From assembly GCA_021108375.1 (NCBI GenBank), contig JAIORA010000047.1, forward strand, positions 38,476 to 102,475: 64,000 bases of DNA, read 5' to 3'. This DNA is from Anaerohalosphaeraceae bacterium (GTDB taxonomy: Bacteria > Planctomycetota > Phycisphaerae > Sedimentisphaerales > UBA12454). The translations under genes were made by a program, and so were the position numbers. The notes beneath the pieces are model-generated. The model had not been told where the DNA came from and made no database searches. It worked only from the letters and a program-made list of their open reading frames with translations. Positions 1-7,222 of the stretch are shown piece after piece (positions within the stretch are counted from its first letter, which is position 1; every line of letters starts with the position of its first letter).

Positions 1-76
1 ATAAATTACCCAAAAAAGACCTTGACAGTCTCTGTATATTCTGTTCTCATAATGGCCTTTGTTTCGCAGATTTTGA

Positions 77-105
77 TTGACTTAGCTCTTTAAAATTGTT
101 ATAAT
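77..105 (+). promoter_or_regulatory. sigma-70 promoter for the putative small RNA
   Basis: TTGACT at 77-82 and a perfect TATAAT at 100-105 are separated by exactly 17 bp, placing a transcription start near 112. No coding region follows on this strand before a terminator-like hairpin at 328-372, so the promoter appears to drive a non-coding transcript. Confidence 0.65.
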
Positions 106-111
106 TCCCAT

Positions 112-372
112 ATGTAATCTCACAAGACACTTGCTGTCTGGCAGTTGCACTTTCGGACAGTTTAAGATCCTCGGCGAGATAGTGTCATTATGTGGTTTCC
201 CCCCCAGCCACCGTGACCATCTCGCCTTCTTTTCTTTGGAGGATTTTTGAAAATTTTTAGCGGCAGGAATTACACCTGTGGCCGGGTTCCCCCCAACCTT
301 GTCATATCTTTTCTTGCCGTTATCCTCGGCGAGGTAGGCGCAAAACTCTGTTTTGTCCTTCTCGCCTTTTTT
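112..372 (+). ncRNA. candidate structured small RNA with three GC-clamped hairpins
   Basis: About 260 nt lie between a good promoter and an intrinsic-terminator-like end. After a small AGACA/TGTCT hairpin (125-139) there are three larger units. Unit 1 is closed by GGCGAGAT (173-180) with ATCTCGCC (219-226), with inner GTCA/TGAC and TGG/CCA stems and an apical loop containing seven C. Unit 2 is closed by a 9-bp stem (261-269 with 311-319, one G-T pair) and carries GGTT/AACC around a loop of six C. Unit 3 is GGCGAG (328-333) with CTCGCC (361-366), an inner CAAAAC/GTTTTG hairpin, then six T. Two pyrimidine-rich C loops in separate hairpins resemble the layout of sRNAs that pair with G-rich ribosome-binding sites. 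I do not recognise an Rfam family; 6S, SRP, RNase P and tmRNA signatures are not seen. Confidence 0.5.
328..372 (+). terminator. intrinsic terminator-like hairpin ending the small RNA
   Basis: GGCGAG at 328-333 pairs with CTCGCC at 361-366, with an internal 6-bp hairpin (341-355), and six T residues follow at 367-372. The T run overlaps the stop codon of the convergent nnrE gene. No T run follows on the minus strand, so the element is directional for plus-strand transcripts. Confidence 0.55.
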
Positions 373-1075
373 ATGCGCAAGTTTTATCCACTGGCTCTAT
401 GCCTATTGACGCAATATAAACATCGCCCGTATGCCGTGCCGAATCGGCATTGGCGAACCCCGTTTTGGCTGCGATAAATGTAACTGTCGCATAGGCAATT
501 ATCGATATTGGCAAAGGTTTACCTGTATCGCAATCTAATCCGGATGGAATGTCAACTGCAATTATTGGCTTGCCTAACAGATTGATTGCCTCAATGAGTC
601 CCTGATATTCGTCCCGTAGTTCACCACAAAGCCCTATACCGAAAATCGCATCCACAAGAACATCACAGCTGGATGCCAGCTCGGAAATCTCCCTCAGAAA
701 CGGCGGAGCGATAGATTCAAATTCAGCTATCTCCAGCTTTAAAACCCGCGCCAAATCATAATTGATTTTTGCATCACCTTTAATTTTGTCCCCGCTGCCG
801 CAGATTATTATCATCACGTCAATACCTGCGTTATGCAAATGTCGTGCAATTACAAAACCATCACCCCCGTTATTGCCCGTCCCGCACAATATGCCGACTT
901 TCTTCCCTTCGAGGTCTCCGAGTATTCTGCTAACGATTTCCGCGCAGCTCCTGCCCGCATTTTCCATCAGCACAGCCCCCGAAATTCCAGCCGTGTTTAT
1001 CGCCCAGCTATCGAAATCCCTCGCCTGACTTCTACTGATTACGCTATCTTTACCGCGATTATATCTCTTTATCAT
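371..1075 (-). CDS. nnrE: NAD(P)H-hydrate epimerase
   Basis: A 234-residue stand-alone YjeF N-terminal-type epimerase, which interconverts the R and S forms of NAD(P)H hydrate so that the damaged cofactor can be repaired. The family signature GTGNNGGDG is at about residues 65-73, followed by VDAIFGIGL near 140 and the DIPSGLD motif with the catalytic aspartate near 176. The ADP/ATP-dependent dehydratase domain often fused in bacteria (YjeF C-terminal half) is absent and must be encoded elsewhere. The gene is divergent from surE. Its promoter (1086-1113) places the transcription start about four bases before the ATG, so translation would be nearly leaderless. The stop codon lies inside the terminator of the facing small RNA. 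Confidence 0.9.
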   Translation of the reverse strand: MIKRYNRGKDSVISRSQARDFDSWAINTAGISGAVLMENAGRSCAEIVSRILGDLEGKKVGILCGTGNNGGDGFVIARHLHNAGIDVMIIICGSGDKIKGDAKINYDLARVLKLEIAEFESIAPPFLREISELASSCDVLVDAIFGIGLCGELRDEYQGLIEAINLLGKPIIAVDIPSGLDCDTGKPLPISIIAYATVTFIAAKTGFANADSARHTGDVYIASIGIEPVDKTCA

Positions 1076-1085
1076 AGTAATAAGG

Positions 1086-1113
1086 ATTATATCCAGCTTG
1101 CTTTGTGCGTCAA
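1086..1113 (-). promoter_or_regulatory. nnrE promoter
   Basis: On the minus strand TTGACG (1113-1108) and a perfect TATAAT (1091-1086) are separated by 16 bp. The expected start of transcription is near 1079, only about four bases upstream of the nnrE ATG at 1075. Confidence 0.55.
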
Positions 1114-1128
1114 CAAATTGATTTCTTG

Positions 1129-1156
1129 TTGATTATTTGTCAAAACCGGCTAATAT
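1129..1156 (+). promoter_or_regulatory. surE promoter, leaderless arrangement
   Basis: TTGATT (1129-1134), a 16-bp spacer and TAATAT (1151-1156) place the transcription start at about 1163-1164, which is the ATG of surE. The -10 is a weaker match (TAATAT). This favours the ATG at 1164 over the TTG at 1137, which lies inside the promoter. Confidence 0.45.
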
Positions 1157-1163
1157 CGGCGAT

Positions 1164-1910
1164 ATGAACATACTTTTAACAAACGATGATGGCATTTTCG
1201 CTCCCGGCATTGCCGCCGCATACAAAGAGCTTGTAAAACTTGGAGACGTTACAGTAGTCGCTCCCTCCGATGCAATGAGCGGGGCGGGCCACAGCATAAC
1301 CGTTTTCGAGCCGCTCGAATGCGAAGAGGTTGAAGTCCCCGGAGCATTCACTGGTTACAGCGTTTCCGGCTCGCCCGCAGATTGCGTAAAGCTGGCGATT
1401 ATGGAAATTTGCGACAAGAAAATAGACCTCGTCGTCAGCGGAATAAACAATGGTGCCAATGTCGGCATAAACGTCTATTATTCTGGCACAGTCGGTGCAG
1501 CAATGGAAGCCGCCTTTTACAAAATACCCGCAGTAGCACTCAGCGCCTGCCGTAAAGGAGATGTCGATTTAACTTCTGCCGCAAAACACGCCGGCAGCGT
1601 ACTCAAAAAACTTCTGCCGCCAAAACATTCAGGCGTAGTAAACATCAACATCCCACAACTCACACCGGGCAACCCGAAAGGCGTAAAGGTCGTGCCGCAA
1701 TCGACCTTTGGCTTCAACGAGCATTATGTAAAAGAAAAAAGTCATACCGGCAAAACGCAATACCAGCTTACCGGCGGAAATTACCTCGACAAGGACTCTC
1801 CTGCTGATACTATCGCTCTTTCTGAAGGGTTCGTAACGGTAACTGCCCTGGGGTTTGATATGACGGATTATAAAAATATGGAAAATCTGCATCAGATAAA
1901 ATGGGATTAG
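1164..1910 (+). CDS. surE: 5'/3'-nucleotidase SurE
   Basis: A SurE-family phosphatase of 248 residues, the usual family length. It hydrolyses nucleoside 5'- and 3'-monophosphates using a divalent metal. The hallmark NDDG (residues 7-10) supplies the metal ligands, and the conserved SGxNxGxNxG region (VSGINNGANVG, near residue 92) and NINIP segment are present. I chose the ATG at 1164 because the protein then begins MNILLTNDDG as in known SurE proteins. An upstream in-frame TTG at 1137 would add nine residues but overlaps the likely promoter. The gene is divergent from nnrE and followed by an ACT-domain fragment whose reading frame opens within the surE 3' end. Confidence 0.93.
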   Translation: MNILLTNDDGIFAPGIAAAYKELVKLGDVTVVAPSDAMSGAGHSITVFEPLECEEVEVPGAFTGYSVSGSPADCVKLAIMEICDKKIDLVVSGINNGANVGINVYYSGTVGAAMEAAFYKIPAVALSACRKGDVDLTSAAKHAGSVLKKLLPPKHSGVVNINIPQLTPGNPKGVKVVPQSTFGFNEHYVKEKSHTGKTQYQLTGGNYLDKDSPADTIALSEGFVTVTALGFDMTDYKNMENLHQIKWD

Positions 1911-1956
1911 AGGATTTGATAATAGCAAAAAAGAAATCGCAAAGATAGCCAATTCA

Positions 1957-2160
1957 ATGGCCAAAGCCAACGTAAACATCGTTGATGTCAATCAGAAGAT
2001 TATGGAAGACTATTTTGTAATGACGATGGCCGTTGACATTGCGAATGCGAAGATTGGCATACCTAAAATAAACCAACGTCTGAAGAGAATTGCTGATGAT
2101 ATGGAGCTAAACATCACCTTTCAGGACGAAACAATTTTCAAGATGATGCACCGAATTTAG
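1957..2160 (+). pseudogene. 5'-truncated ACT-domain protein (UPF0237 type)
   Basis: The 67 residues from the first ATG match the back part of the ~90-residue UPF0237 ACT-domain family: NIVDVNQKIMEDYF, the MAVDIANAK strand and the C-terminal signature IFKMMHRI. The open frame extends upstream of the ATG to about 1900 and still reads family-like sequence (GFDNSKKEIAKIANSM, corresponding to the GxDxxGIIAxVxxxLA helix), but the first beta-strand and a proper start codon are missing and a TAA lies at 1897-1899. The simplest reading is loss of the 5' end where the gene abuts surE. Translation from 1957 could still make a truncated product. Members of this family are thought to bind small regulatory ligands; no ligand is known here. 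Confidence 0.6.
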
Positions 2161-2205
2161 CAGTTTTGTCATATCCGCGAAAGCGAGAATTCATTTTTTG
2201 AATTT

Positions 2206-2270
2206 TTAAAATCTGTGTAAATCCGTGTCTAAATTTTTGTGCCTTTGGGTCTTTGTGGCTAACTTTTCTC
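2206..2270. repeat. dispersed AT-rich repeat, copy A
   Basis: A run of the type AAAATCTGTGTAAATCCGTG followed by TTTTTGTGcCTTTG and CTTTGTGGCTAA resembles copy B at 3516-3585. The two copies bracket the RlmL-like gene in the same orientation, and copy A supplies the gene's last codons and stop. Confidence 0.5.
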
Positions 2271-3464
2271 TGTGTTTTCCGCAAACATTTTTCGCCGAGT
2301 ACCGCCATACATTTCATATTTGTAGAGTCGGCATTCGATTTTGCCGTTAAAGAATATCATTCGCCGACTGGCTTTTAGGCCGATTTTTGCGACTAACTCT
2401 TTATTGCCTGAAAAGATGTAGCCGTTATATCCGGTGCATTTCTTTTTCAGAAACGCTCCGATTCGCTCGTAGTCTTTTTCCAACTGTTCGATTTCGCCCA
2501 TTCGCTGTCCGTATTCGGGGTTCATAATCACAATTCCCTCACCGCTGGGAATTTCGGTTTCTTCAAAATCGCACACAGAAAACTCTATCAAATGTTCAAC
2601 GCCAGCCGTTTTGGCGTTTTGTTTAGCCGCCTCGATTGCCTGTTCATCAATATCCGTTGCGATGATTCGCTTTTGCACACCGTTTTTGATTATCTTTTTG
2701 CGAAAATCGTTACGAATTTCCTGCCACACTGATTCATCGTAACCTTTTATGTGTTGGAATCCGAAATTAGTTCTCAGTGCCCCCGCAGGCCGATTCATCG
2801 CTATCAGTGCCGCCTCAATCGCCAGCGTTCCGCTCCCGCACATCGGCAAAACCAAATCGCAACTGCCGTCATATCCGCTGCCAGCAATTATCCCCGCCGC
2901 CAGAGTCTCCCGCAGCGGTGCTTTGTGTGGCATCTTTCGGTAATTACGGTCTGAAATTTTCTCACCTGATGTATTCAGATATATCCACGCATTATGCTGC
3001 TTCCAGAACAGATTCACAACTACGCCATCACGTTCTTTACCACTATTTGGCCGAGTTCCTTTCTTTTTGGAAATACGGTCAACGATAGCATCCTTAACTT
3101 TCATATTCGGAAACATACTATTATCAACCGTCCACGTATCGACCTTACCTATTACGCAAAGATGTTCTGCCGGGTCGATAATATTTTCCCAATCCACCAT
3201 CGATACTTGTTTATAAAGTGCCTCGGTACTCCCGCATCGAAACTCTCTCAGCAGATAGAAAACGTTATAAGCCGTTCGCAAACAGTAGTTCATCTTCATA
3301 CAATCGACAAACGTCCCTCGCGTAACAACTCCGCCATCTCTGCTGCTGATAATTTCGTCGAACCCAAGCTCTGCAAGTTCTGCGATGAGATAGTCTTTAA
3401 GTCCCGGCCCGCAGGTAACCATTATATTTTTACGTTCATTCACGTTCATAATTTTCTTTGTCAT
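2259..3464 (-). CDS. THUMP-domain class I SAM RNA methyltransferase (RlmL/TrmN type)
   Basis: A 401-residue protein of the COG0116 family that methylates guanosine N2 in 23S rRNA (RlmL) or tRNA (Trm14/TrmN-like). An N-terminal ferredoxin-like and THUMP region occupies about residues 15-165, and a Rossmann methyltransferase domain follows. The SAM-binding motif I LPMCGSGTLAIEA is at 206-218 and the acidic residue of motif II is in ATDIDEQA near 270. Motif IV is NPEYG at 315-319, where most relatives have NPPYG, so one proline is replaced by glutamate. Several in-frame ATG codons (3464, 3446, 3422) make the start uncertain. The upstream DNA contains a CCCGAT/ATCGGG hairpin typical of dispersed repeats. 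The gene may have moved as a unit because it sits between repeat copies A and B. Confidence 0.82.
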   Translation of the reverse strand: MTKKIMNVNERKNIMVTCGPGLKDYLIAELAELGFDEIISSRDGGVVTRGTFVDCMKMNYCLRTAYNVFYLLREFRCGSTEALYKQVSMVDWENIIDPAEHLCVIGKVDTWTVDNSMFPNMKVKDAIVDRISKKKGTRPNSGKERDGVVVNLFWKQHNAWIYLNTSGEKISDRNYRKMPHKAPLRETLAAGIIAGSGYDGSCDLVLPMCGSGTLAIEAALIAMNRPAGALRTNFGFQHIKGYDESVWQEIRNDFRKKIIKNGVQKRIIATDIDEQAIEAAKQNAKTAGVEHLIEFSVCDFEETEIPSGEGIVIMNPEYGQRMGEIEQLEKDYERIGAFLKKKCTGYNGYIFSGNKELVAKIGLKASRRMIFFNGKIECRLYKYEMYGGTRRKMFAENTEKS

Positions 3465-3515
3465 TTCGAGTCCCGATTCATCGGGGTTGCAGTTTGCTTT
3501 GCCTTTTTACTCTTT

Positions 3516-3585
3516 TAAAATCCGTGTAATCCGCGGTTAAAAAATTTTTGTGTCTTTGTGCCTTCGTAGCTAATTTCTTTTGCGT
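3516..3585. repeat. dispersed AT-rich repeat, copy B
   Basis: AAAATCCGTGTAATCCG, then a T-rich tract and TTTTTGTGTCTTTGTG and TAGCTAA, matches the order of words in copy A (2206-2270) with several substitutions. A further GCGTAATACGTGGTTAA follows. The intergenic stretch 3465-3656 holds this repeat and a short CCCGAT/ATCGGG hairpin, and nothing else that I recognise. Confidence 0.5.
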
Positions 3586-3656
3586 AATACGTGGTTAATC
3601 TTTTTCATCTGCCGAGAAATGACTTGTAACAGCTTTTATAAAAAGGCGTTATGAAA

Positions 3657-3730
3657 TGGGCGATACAAGACTTGAACTTGTGACCTCTTGGATGTCGACC
3701 AAGCGCTCTAGCCAACTGAGCTAATCGCCC
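3657..3730 (-). tRNA. tRNA-Val(GAC) with C at position 33
   Basis: A complete cloverleaf on the minus strand: acceptor GGGCGAT/ATCGCCC, D stem GCTC/GAGC, anticodon stem CTTGG/CCAAG, five-base variable region, and T stem ACAAG/CTTGT with loop TTCAAGT. The seven-base anticodon loop TCGACAT gives anticodon GAC (valine), and discriminator A73 agrees with valine identity. Position 33, almost universally U, is C here. CCA is not encoded. Confidence 0.9.
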
Positions 3731-3741
3731 TATTAGGTGGA

Positions 3742-3769
3742 ATTATCAGCAATTCTGTATAAAAATCAA
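3742..3769 (-). promoter_or_regulatory. tRNA-Val promoter
   Basis: On the minus strand TTGATT (3769-3764) and GATAAT (3747-3742) are separated by 16 bp and lie 11 bp upstream of the tRNA 5' end. Confidence 0.45.
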
Positions 3770-3797
3770 GTGTTTTCTGAATAAAATCAAACTCAGA

Positions 3798-4310
3798 TTA
3801 CAGGTTTTTTCTGATTGTTACCGCGGAGGCGAATGTGTTGCTGTATGTACCAATCGTTATGCTGATGGAGATTTGCACGCTTTGGACGTATTCGGTCATT
3901 GAATCGTCGAATGCGGTTTCTCTGGTGAACTCGGCTTGAGTAACATTTTCGCAGAGTATGTAATCATCGTCCGTGGTGTCGTCATTTGTAACAAGGTAGA
4001 GCTTTTGCTGGGAACTGTCAAAGAGGTAGGTGATGTTCTGGCCCTGCGATGTCTGAAACGAGCATTGTGAGTTCGGCTCGGATATTTCAACCGCATTTGC
4101 GGTTCGCAGTTCGGTAGTAATTCTTGATAGAGCCTGCATCGCTGTGTTTATAGTTCTGCTTATGTCCCGGTTTGCCTGATAGTTATCAGAGGAAGCTCGC
4201 AATGCGAATGCCACCGCGGTTAACAGAAAGGCCGCTATCGTGATGCTGAGCATCAGTTCTACAAGAGTGAAGCCTGCGGAGCTTCGCATATTTTTTTTAT
4301 TCGTTTTCAT
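3798..4310 (-). CDS. minor pseudopilin, GspJ/PilW-like
   Basis: A 170-residue prepilin-like protein. After a short basic leader the type IV prepilin signature GFTLVELMLSITIAAFLLTAV starts near residue 13: cleavage would occur after the glycine, and glutamate +5 is present for assembly. The rest is a hydrophilic globular domain with many Thr and Asp residues. Length and position (last gene after a GspI-like partner) suggest a GspJ/PilW role, capping or priming the pseudopilus; assignment to J rather than another minor pseudopilin rests on order and size. Its ATG overlaps the TAA of the upstream gene by one base (TAATG), indicating translational coupling. Confidence 0.75.
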   Translation of the reverse strand: MKTNKKNMRSSAGFTLVELMLSITIAAFLLTAVAFALRASSDNYQANRDISRTINTAMQALSRITTELRTANAVEISEPNSQCSFQTSQGQNITYLFDSSQQKLYLVTNDDTTDDDYILCENVTQAEFTRETAFDDSMTEYVQSVQISISITIGTYSNTFASAVTIRKNL

Positions 4311-4801
4311 TATTGAAGTGTCCTAATCCAACTGACCGAGGAAATTTCGATGCCATCAGCAAGAATGCGCACGGTTATTTTAATAAAGTCGCTGCTGTGG
4401 TCTGTAACGGTCTGCTGGAAATTTGCAGCACTTATATTGTTTACGGTTACTTGTTGAGTAAATCGAGCAAGTGCGGATAACGGACTTCTGCGTGCGTCAA
4501 CTGGTGGAGAAAGAACGGCATCGTCAAAATCATCGACATCATCGTAGGTGGCTAATGAGGCCTCTTCCGGGCCGAAAACGCCTGTGCCGGTTTGCGGGTC
4601 TCTAAGCGGCAATAGCGAAGTTATGGTTTTAATCTGCGAGACAAGAAATTCGGCTGTGGTAATGTCGGCTGCGGAGGCTGAGGCGTAAGAGTAATAGCCG
4701 TTAGAGCCTATTAACGATGCGATTGCGATTCCGATTATTATGATGGCAACTAAAATCTCAATTAGCGTAAAACCGTTTTTTTTGTTAATGTGTGATTTCA
4801 T
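4310..4801 (-). CDS. minor pseudopilin, GspI/PilV-like
   Basis: A 163-residue prepilin-like protein with the processing signature GFTLIEILVAIIIIGIAIASL at about residues 10-30 (glycine -1, glutamate +5). The remainder is a small globular domain. Size, the order gspF-I-J and coupling to the downstream pseudopilin suggest a GspI/PilV-type minor subunit. It begins only three bases after the gspF stop. No major pseudopilin (GspG/PilA) lies in this operon. Confidence 0.75.
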   Translation of the reverse strand: MKSHINKKNGFTLIEILVAIIIIGIAIASLIGSNGYYSYASASAADITTAEFLVSQIKTITSLLPLRDPQTGTGVFGPEEASLATYDDVDDFDDAVLSPPVDARRSPLSALARFTQQVTVNNISAANFQQTVTDHSSDFIKITVRILADGIEISSVSWIRTLQ

Positions 4802-4804
4802 TTT

Positions 4805-5962
4805 TTAATGCCCCGATGCCATTGATGACATTTTGAAGATAGGCAGTATGATGGCCATTGCGATAAATCCGACCAACATACCCATTAGTACAATCATAAG
4901 CGGTTCAATCATAGACGTTACAATTTTAATTGTATCTTTGAGCTTGCCTTGGTAGAAGTCGCTGACTTCCTCAAGGACTGAGCCGAGCGTTCCAGAATCT
5001 TCGCCGCTCCTTATCATCTGTATAACCGAAGCGGGCAACAATGAATCCTTTTTAAAACTCTGAGCGATTTTTTTGCCCTGCCTGACCGATTCGTGTACGC
5101 CGACCCACATATTTTTGTAATGAACGTTGCCGCTAACCTCTGCGGTTATGTTGAGTGCGTCGAGAATCGGTACGCCAGCGTTTATCAGAACGCCCATTGC
5201 GTGAAGACCGCGAGTTATGTAAAGGCATTTGCAAAGCGTTTTCATTAGAGGCAGGAACAGCTTTGTTTTGTCCCACCAAAAGCGTCCTGTAACCGTTTTT
5301 ATCGCAAATACAAGTCCTGTTATTATAGCAGCGATGCCGATTATGATTGCGAGCCAGTACGTTATCAGAAAGGAACTGAGTGCCATTATAATAACGGTAG
5401 GTTTTGGGAGCATATGCTCTTTGCCAACGAAAAGCTCAGTGAATTTTGGCAGAACGAATGTGAGCAGAAATGTTGTGCAGCTTACGGCCATAAATGCGAT
5501 GATTCCGGGATAGACCATAGCACCGATGACCTGAGAACGTGTCTGCATTTCCTGGCCGATGTAGCTGGAGAGTTTTTGGAGCATTGAGCTGAGTGAGCCG
5601 CTCATTTCAGAGGCAGCTATCATATTAACGTAAATGTCCTTGAAAACTTTTCTATGGCGTGATAGTGCCTGCGAAAAGCTCTCGCCTGCCTCTATCCTGT
5701 TTTTGATGTCGGTTATAATGGCTTTGAATTTTTTGTTTTCGAGCTGAGCAACAATAGATTCCATCGCCTCCGGGAGTGAAATTCCGGCTCTTACCATTAT
5801 CGAAAGCTGGTTTGTGAAGTCGAGTATATCTTTTTTGCCAGGGCCAAACTCGACACTGAAGTTAGCTATTTTCTGTAGAGTAGTTTGTTGCTGCTGGGCA
5901 AGTGGGCTACCATAATCGGCTAATAAAGCTTCAGGCATTTTTTCTGTTGCGGTAATAGTCAA
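4805..5962 (-). CDS. gspF: inner-membrane platform protein GspF/PilC family
   Basis: A 385-residue polytopic protein of the T2SS F family. It has two homologous cytoplasmic helical domains (about residues 45-165 and 250-370), each introduced by the FxxxLSIMVRAGISLPEA / LHAMGVLINAGVPILDAL pattern and each followed by membrane helices (near 148-180, 195-222 and 350-378). The protein anchors the assembly ATPases and recruits pseudopilins. Length is normal for GspF/PilC. It follows pilT by 23 bp in the same operon. Confidence 0.9.
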   Translation of the reverse strand: MTITATEKMPEALLADYGSPLAQQQQTTLQKIANFSVEFGPGKKDILDFTNQLSIMVRAGISLPEAMESIVAQLENKKFKAIITDIKNRIEAGESFSQALSRHRKVFKDIYVNMIAASEMSGSLSSMLQKLSSYIGQEMQTRSQVIGAMVYPGIIAFMAVSCTTFLLTFVLPKFTELFVGKEHMLPKPTVIIMALSSFLITYWLAIIIGIAAIITGLVFAIKTVTGRFWWDKTKLFLPLMKTLCKCLYITRGLHAMGVLINAGVPILDALNITAEVSGNVHYKNMWVGVHESVRQGKKIAQSFKKDSLLPASVIQMIRSGEDSGTLGSVLEEVSDFYQGKLKDTIKIVTSMIEPLMIVLMGMLVGFIAMAIILPIFKMSSMASGH

Positions 5963-5985
5963 AATTTGTCCCCTAAAAAAACAGG

Positions 5986-7140
5986 CTATCGATTTAAAGC
6001 GGCCTGATTCTGTAAAAATTCGGCTCTGTTTTGCGGCTGAAGCAGTTTCTCCATTTTTTGCGGGTTTGATGAGCGAACTACGGCCTCATCTCTATCTACA
6101 AAGCCGTTAAAGTACATTTGTGCGATGCTGTAATCCAAATCCTGCATACCAAGTTTTCTCGATGTGGATATTATATTGTGTATTTCGTAAATTCTGTTTT
6201 CCCTGATGCAGTTTCTAACGGCAGAGTTGCAAAGCAGAATTTCAACGCAAGGCACCATACCGGGTTTGTCGATTCTTTTGAAAAGTGTCTGCGAAATTAC
6301 AGCCTGGAGCGTGTTTGAGAGCATTGCTCTAATCTGGTTCTGCTGAGAGGCTGGGTAGATATCTATTATTCGCTCAACAGTCTGTGCGGCATTTACAGTG
6401 TGCAGCGTGCTTAGAACGAGGTGGCCAGTTTCGGCGGCGGTTATAGTTGAGCTTGCGGTTTCGAGGTCTCGCATTTCTCCAACGAGAATTACATCAGGGT
6501 CCTGACGGAGAACGTGTCGCAGGCCGGAAGAGAAACTGGAGCAGTCTGAACCCATTTCGCGTTGCTCAATTATCGATTTTTTATTTGTGAATGCATATTC
6601 TATTGGGTCTTCAAGCGTGATGATGTGCTTGTTGTAATTTTCATTTACCTGCCCTATCATTGCGGCCAGAGTTGTGCTTTTGCCGGAACCAGTGTGGCCG
6701 GTAACGACGACAAGGCCACGTGGCAAAGTGGTAAGCTCTTTTACAACCGGCGGCAGAAAAAGATTTTCAATGTCCGGTATTTCATTTGCAATGGCCCTGA
6801 AGGAAATCGCAATTGTGTCTCTCTGGAAATGGGCATTGACGCGGAACCTGTTGCCATCTTCCAAAGTTGTTGAAAAGTCGTAATCCAGCTTTTCCTTGAA
6901 TATATCAAATCTCTCCGGGCCGAGCATTTCGAGCAGCATTTTCGCGGCAGAGGCATTGCTGATTTCCGGACAATCCATTTCTGTCAGCCGGGTGTTGATT
7001 CGCATTATAGGACGCATTTCGGCGTTGATGTGTAAATCGCTTGCCCCAGCTTCAATGGAACGAGCGAGGATGGATTTTATATTATCAGATTCGCAGCACC
7101 GGATGGTCGCTGTCGAGGTGCTGTTTATGTCGTTATTCAC
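5986..7140 (-). CDS. pilT: pilus retraction-type ATPase PilT
   Basis: A 384-residue secretion-superfamily ATPase of the PilT/PilU class. An N-terminal PAS-like domain (ASDLHINAEMRPIMRIN, about residues 33-50) precedes a RecA-like domain with Walker A GHTGSGKST near 145-153, an Asp box (TLEDPIEY), Walker B VILVGEMRD and a His box (GHLVLSTLHT). PilT depolymerises type IV pili and powers twitching; T2S systems lack it, so its presence argues for a retractile pilus or a dual-use machine. It lies between gspE and gspF in the operon. Confidence 0.9.
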   Translation of the reverse strand: MNNDINSTSTATIRCCESDNIKSILARSIEAGASDLHINAEMRPIMRINTRLTEMDCPEISNASAAKMLLEMLGPERFDIFKEKLDYDFSTTLEDGNRFRVNAHFQRDTIAISFRAIANEIPDIENLFLPPVVKELTTLPRGLVVVTGHTGSGKSTTLAAMIGQVNENYNKHIITLEDPIEYAFTNKKSIIEQREMGSDCSSFSSGLRHVLRQDPDVILVGEMRDLETASSTITAAETGHLVLSTLHTVNAAQTVERIIDIYPASQQNQIRAMLSNTLQAVISQTLFKRIDKPGMVPCVEILLCNSAVRNCIRENRIYEIHNIISTSRKLGMQDLDYSIAQMYFNGFVDRDEAVVRSSNPQKMEKLLQPQNRAEFLQNQAALNR

Positions 7141-7222
7141 TTTAAACCTCTGTTTTTTACGCTATAAATTCAGTTTACCTCTCTTTAGAGGTTTCCTTTA
7201 TATTTTCGGCTAAATAGCATTG

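Noticed and set aside
173..366. CRISPR-like array from the repeated GGCGAG words
   Set aside because: Units differ in length and internal sequence and each folds as a hairpin; there are no uniform repeats and spacers and no cas genes.
1137..1163. Upstream TTG start for surE
   Set aside because: It lies inside the predicted promoter and adds residues before the conserved MNILLTNDDG start.
3657..3730. tRNA-Asp(GTC) reading of the anticodon arm
   Set aside because: Shifting the stem breaks pairing; the 5-bp stem CTTGG/CCAAG fixes GAC, and A73 fits valine rather than aspartate.
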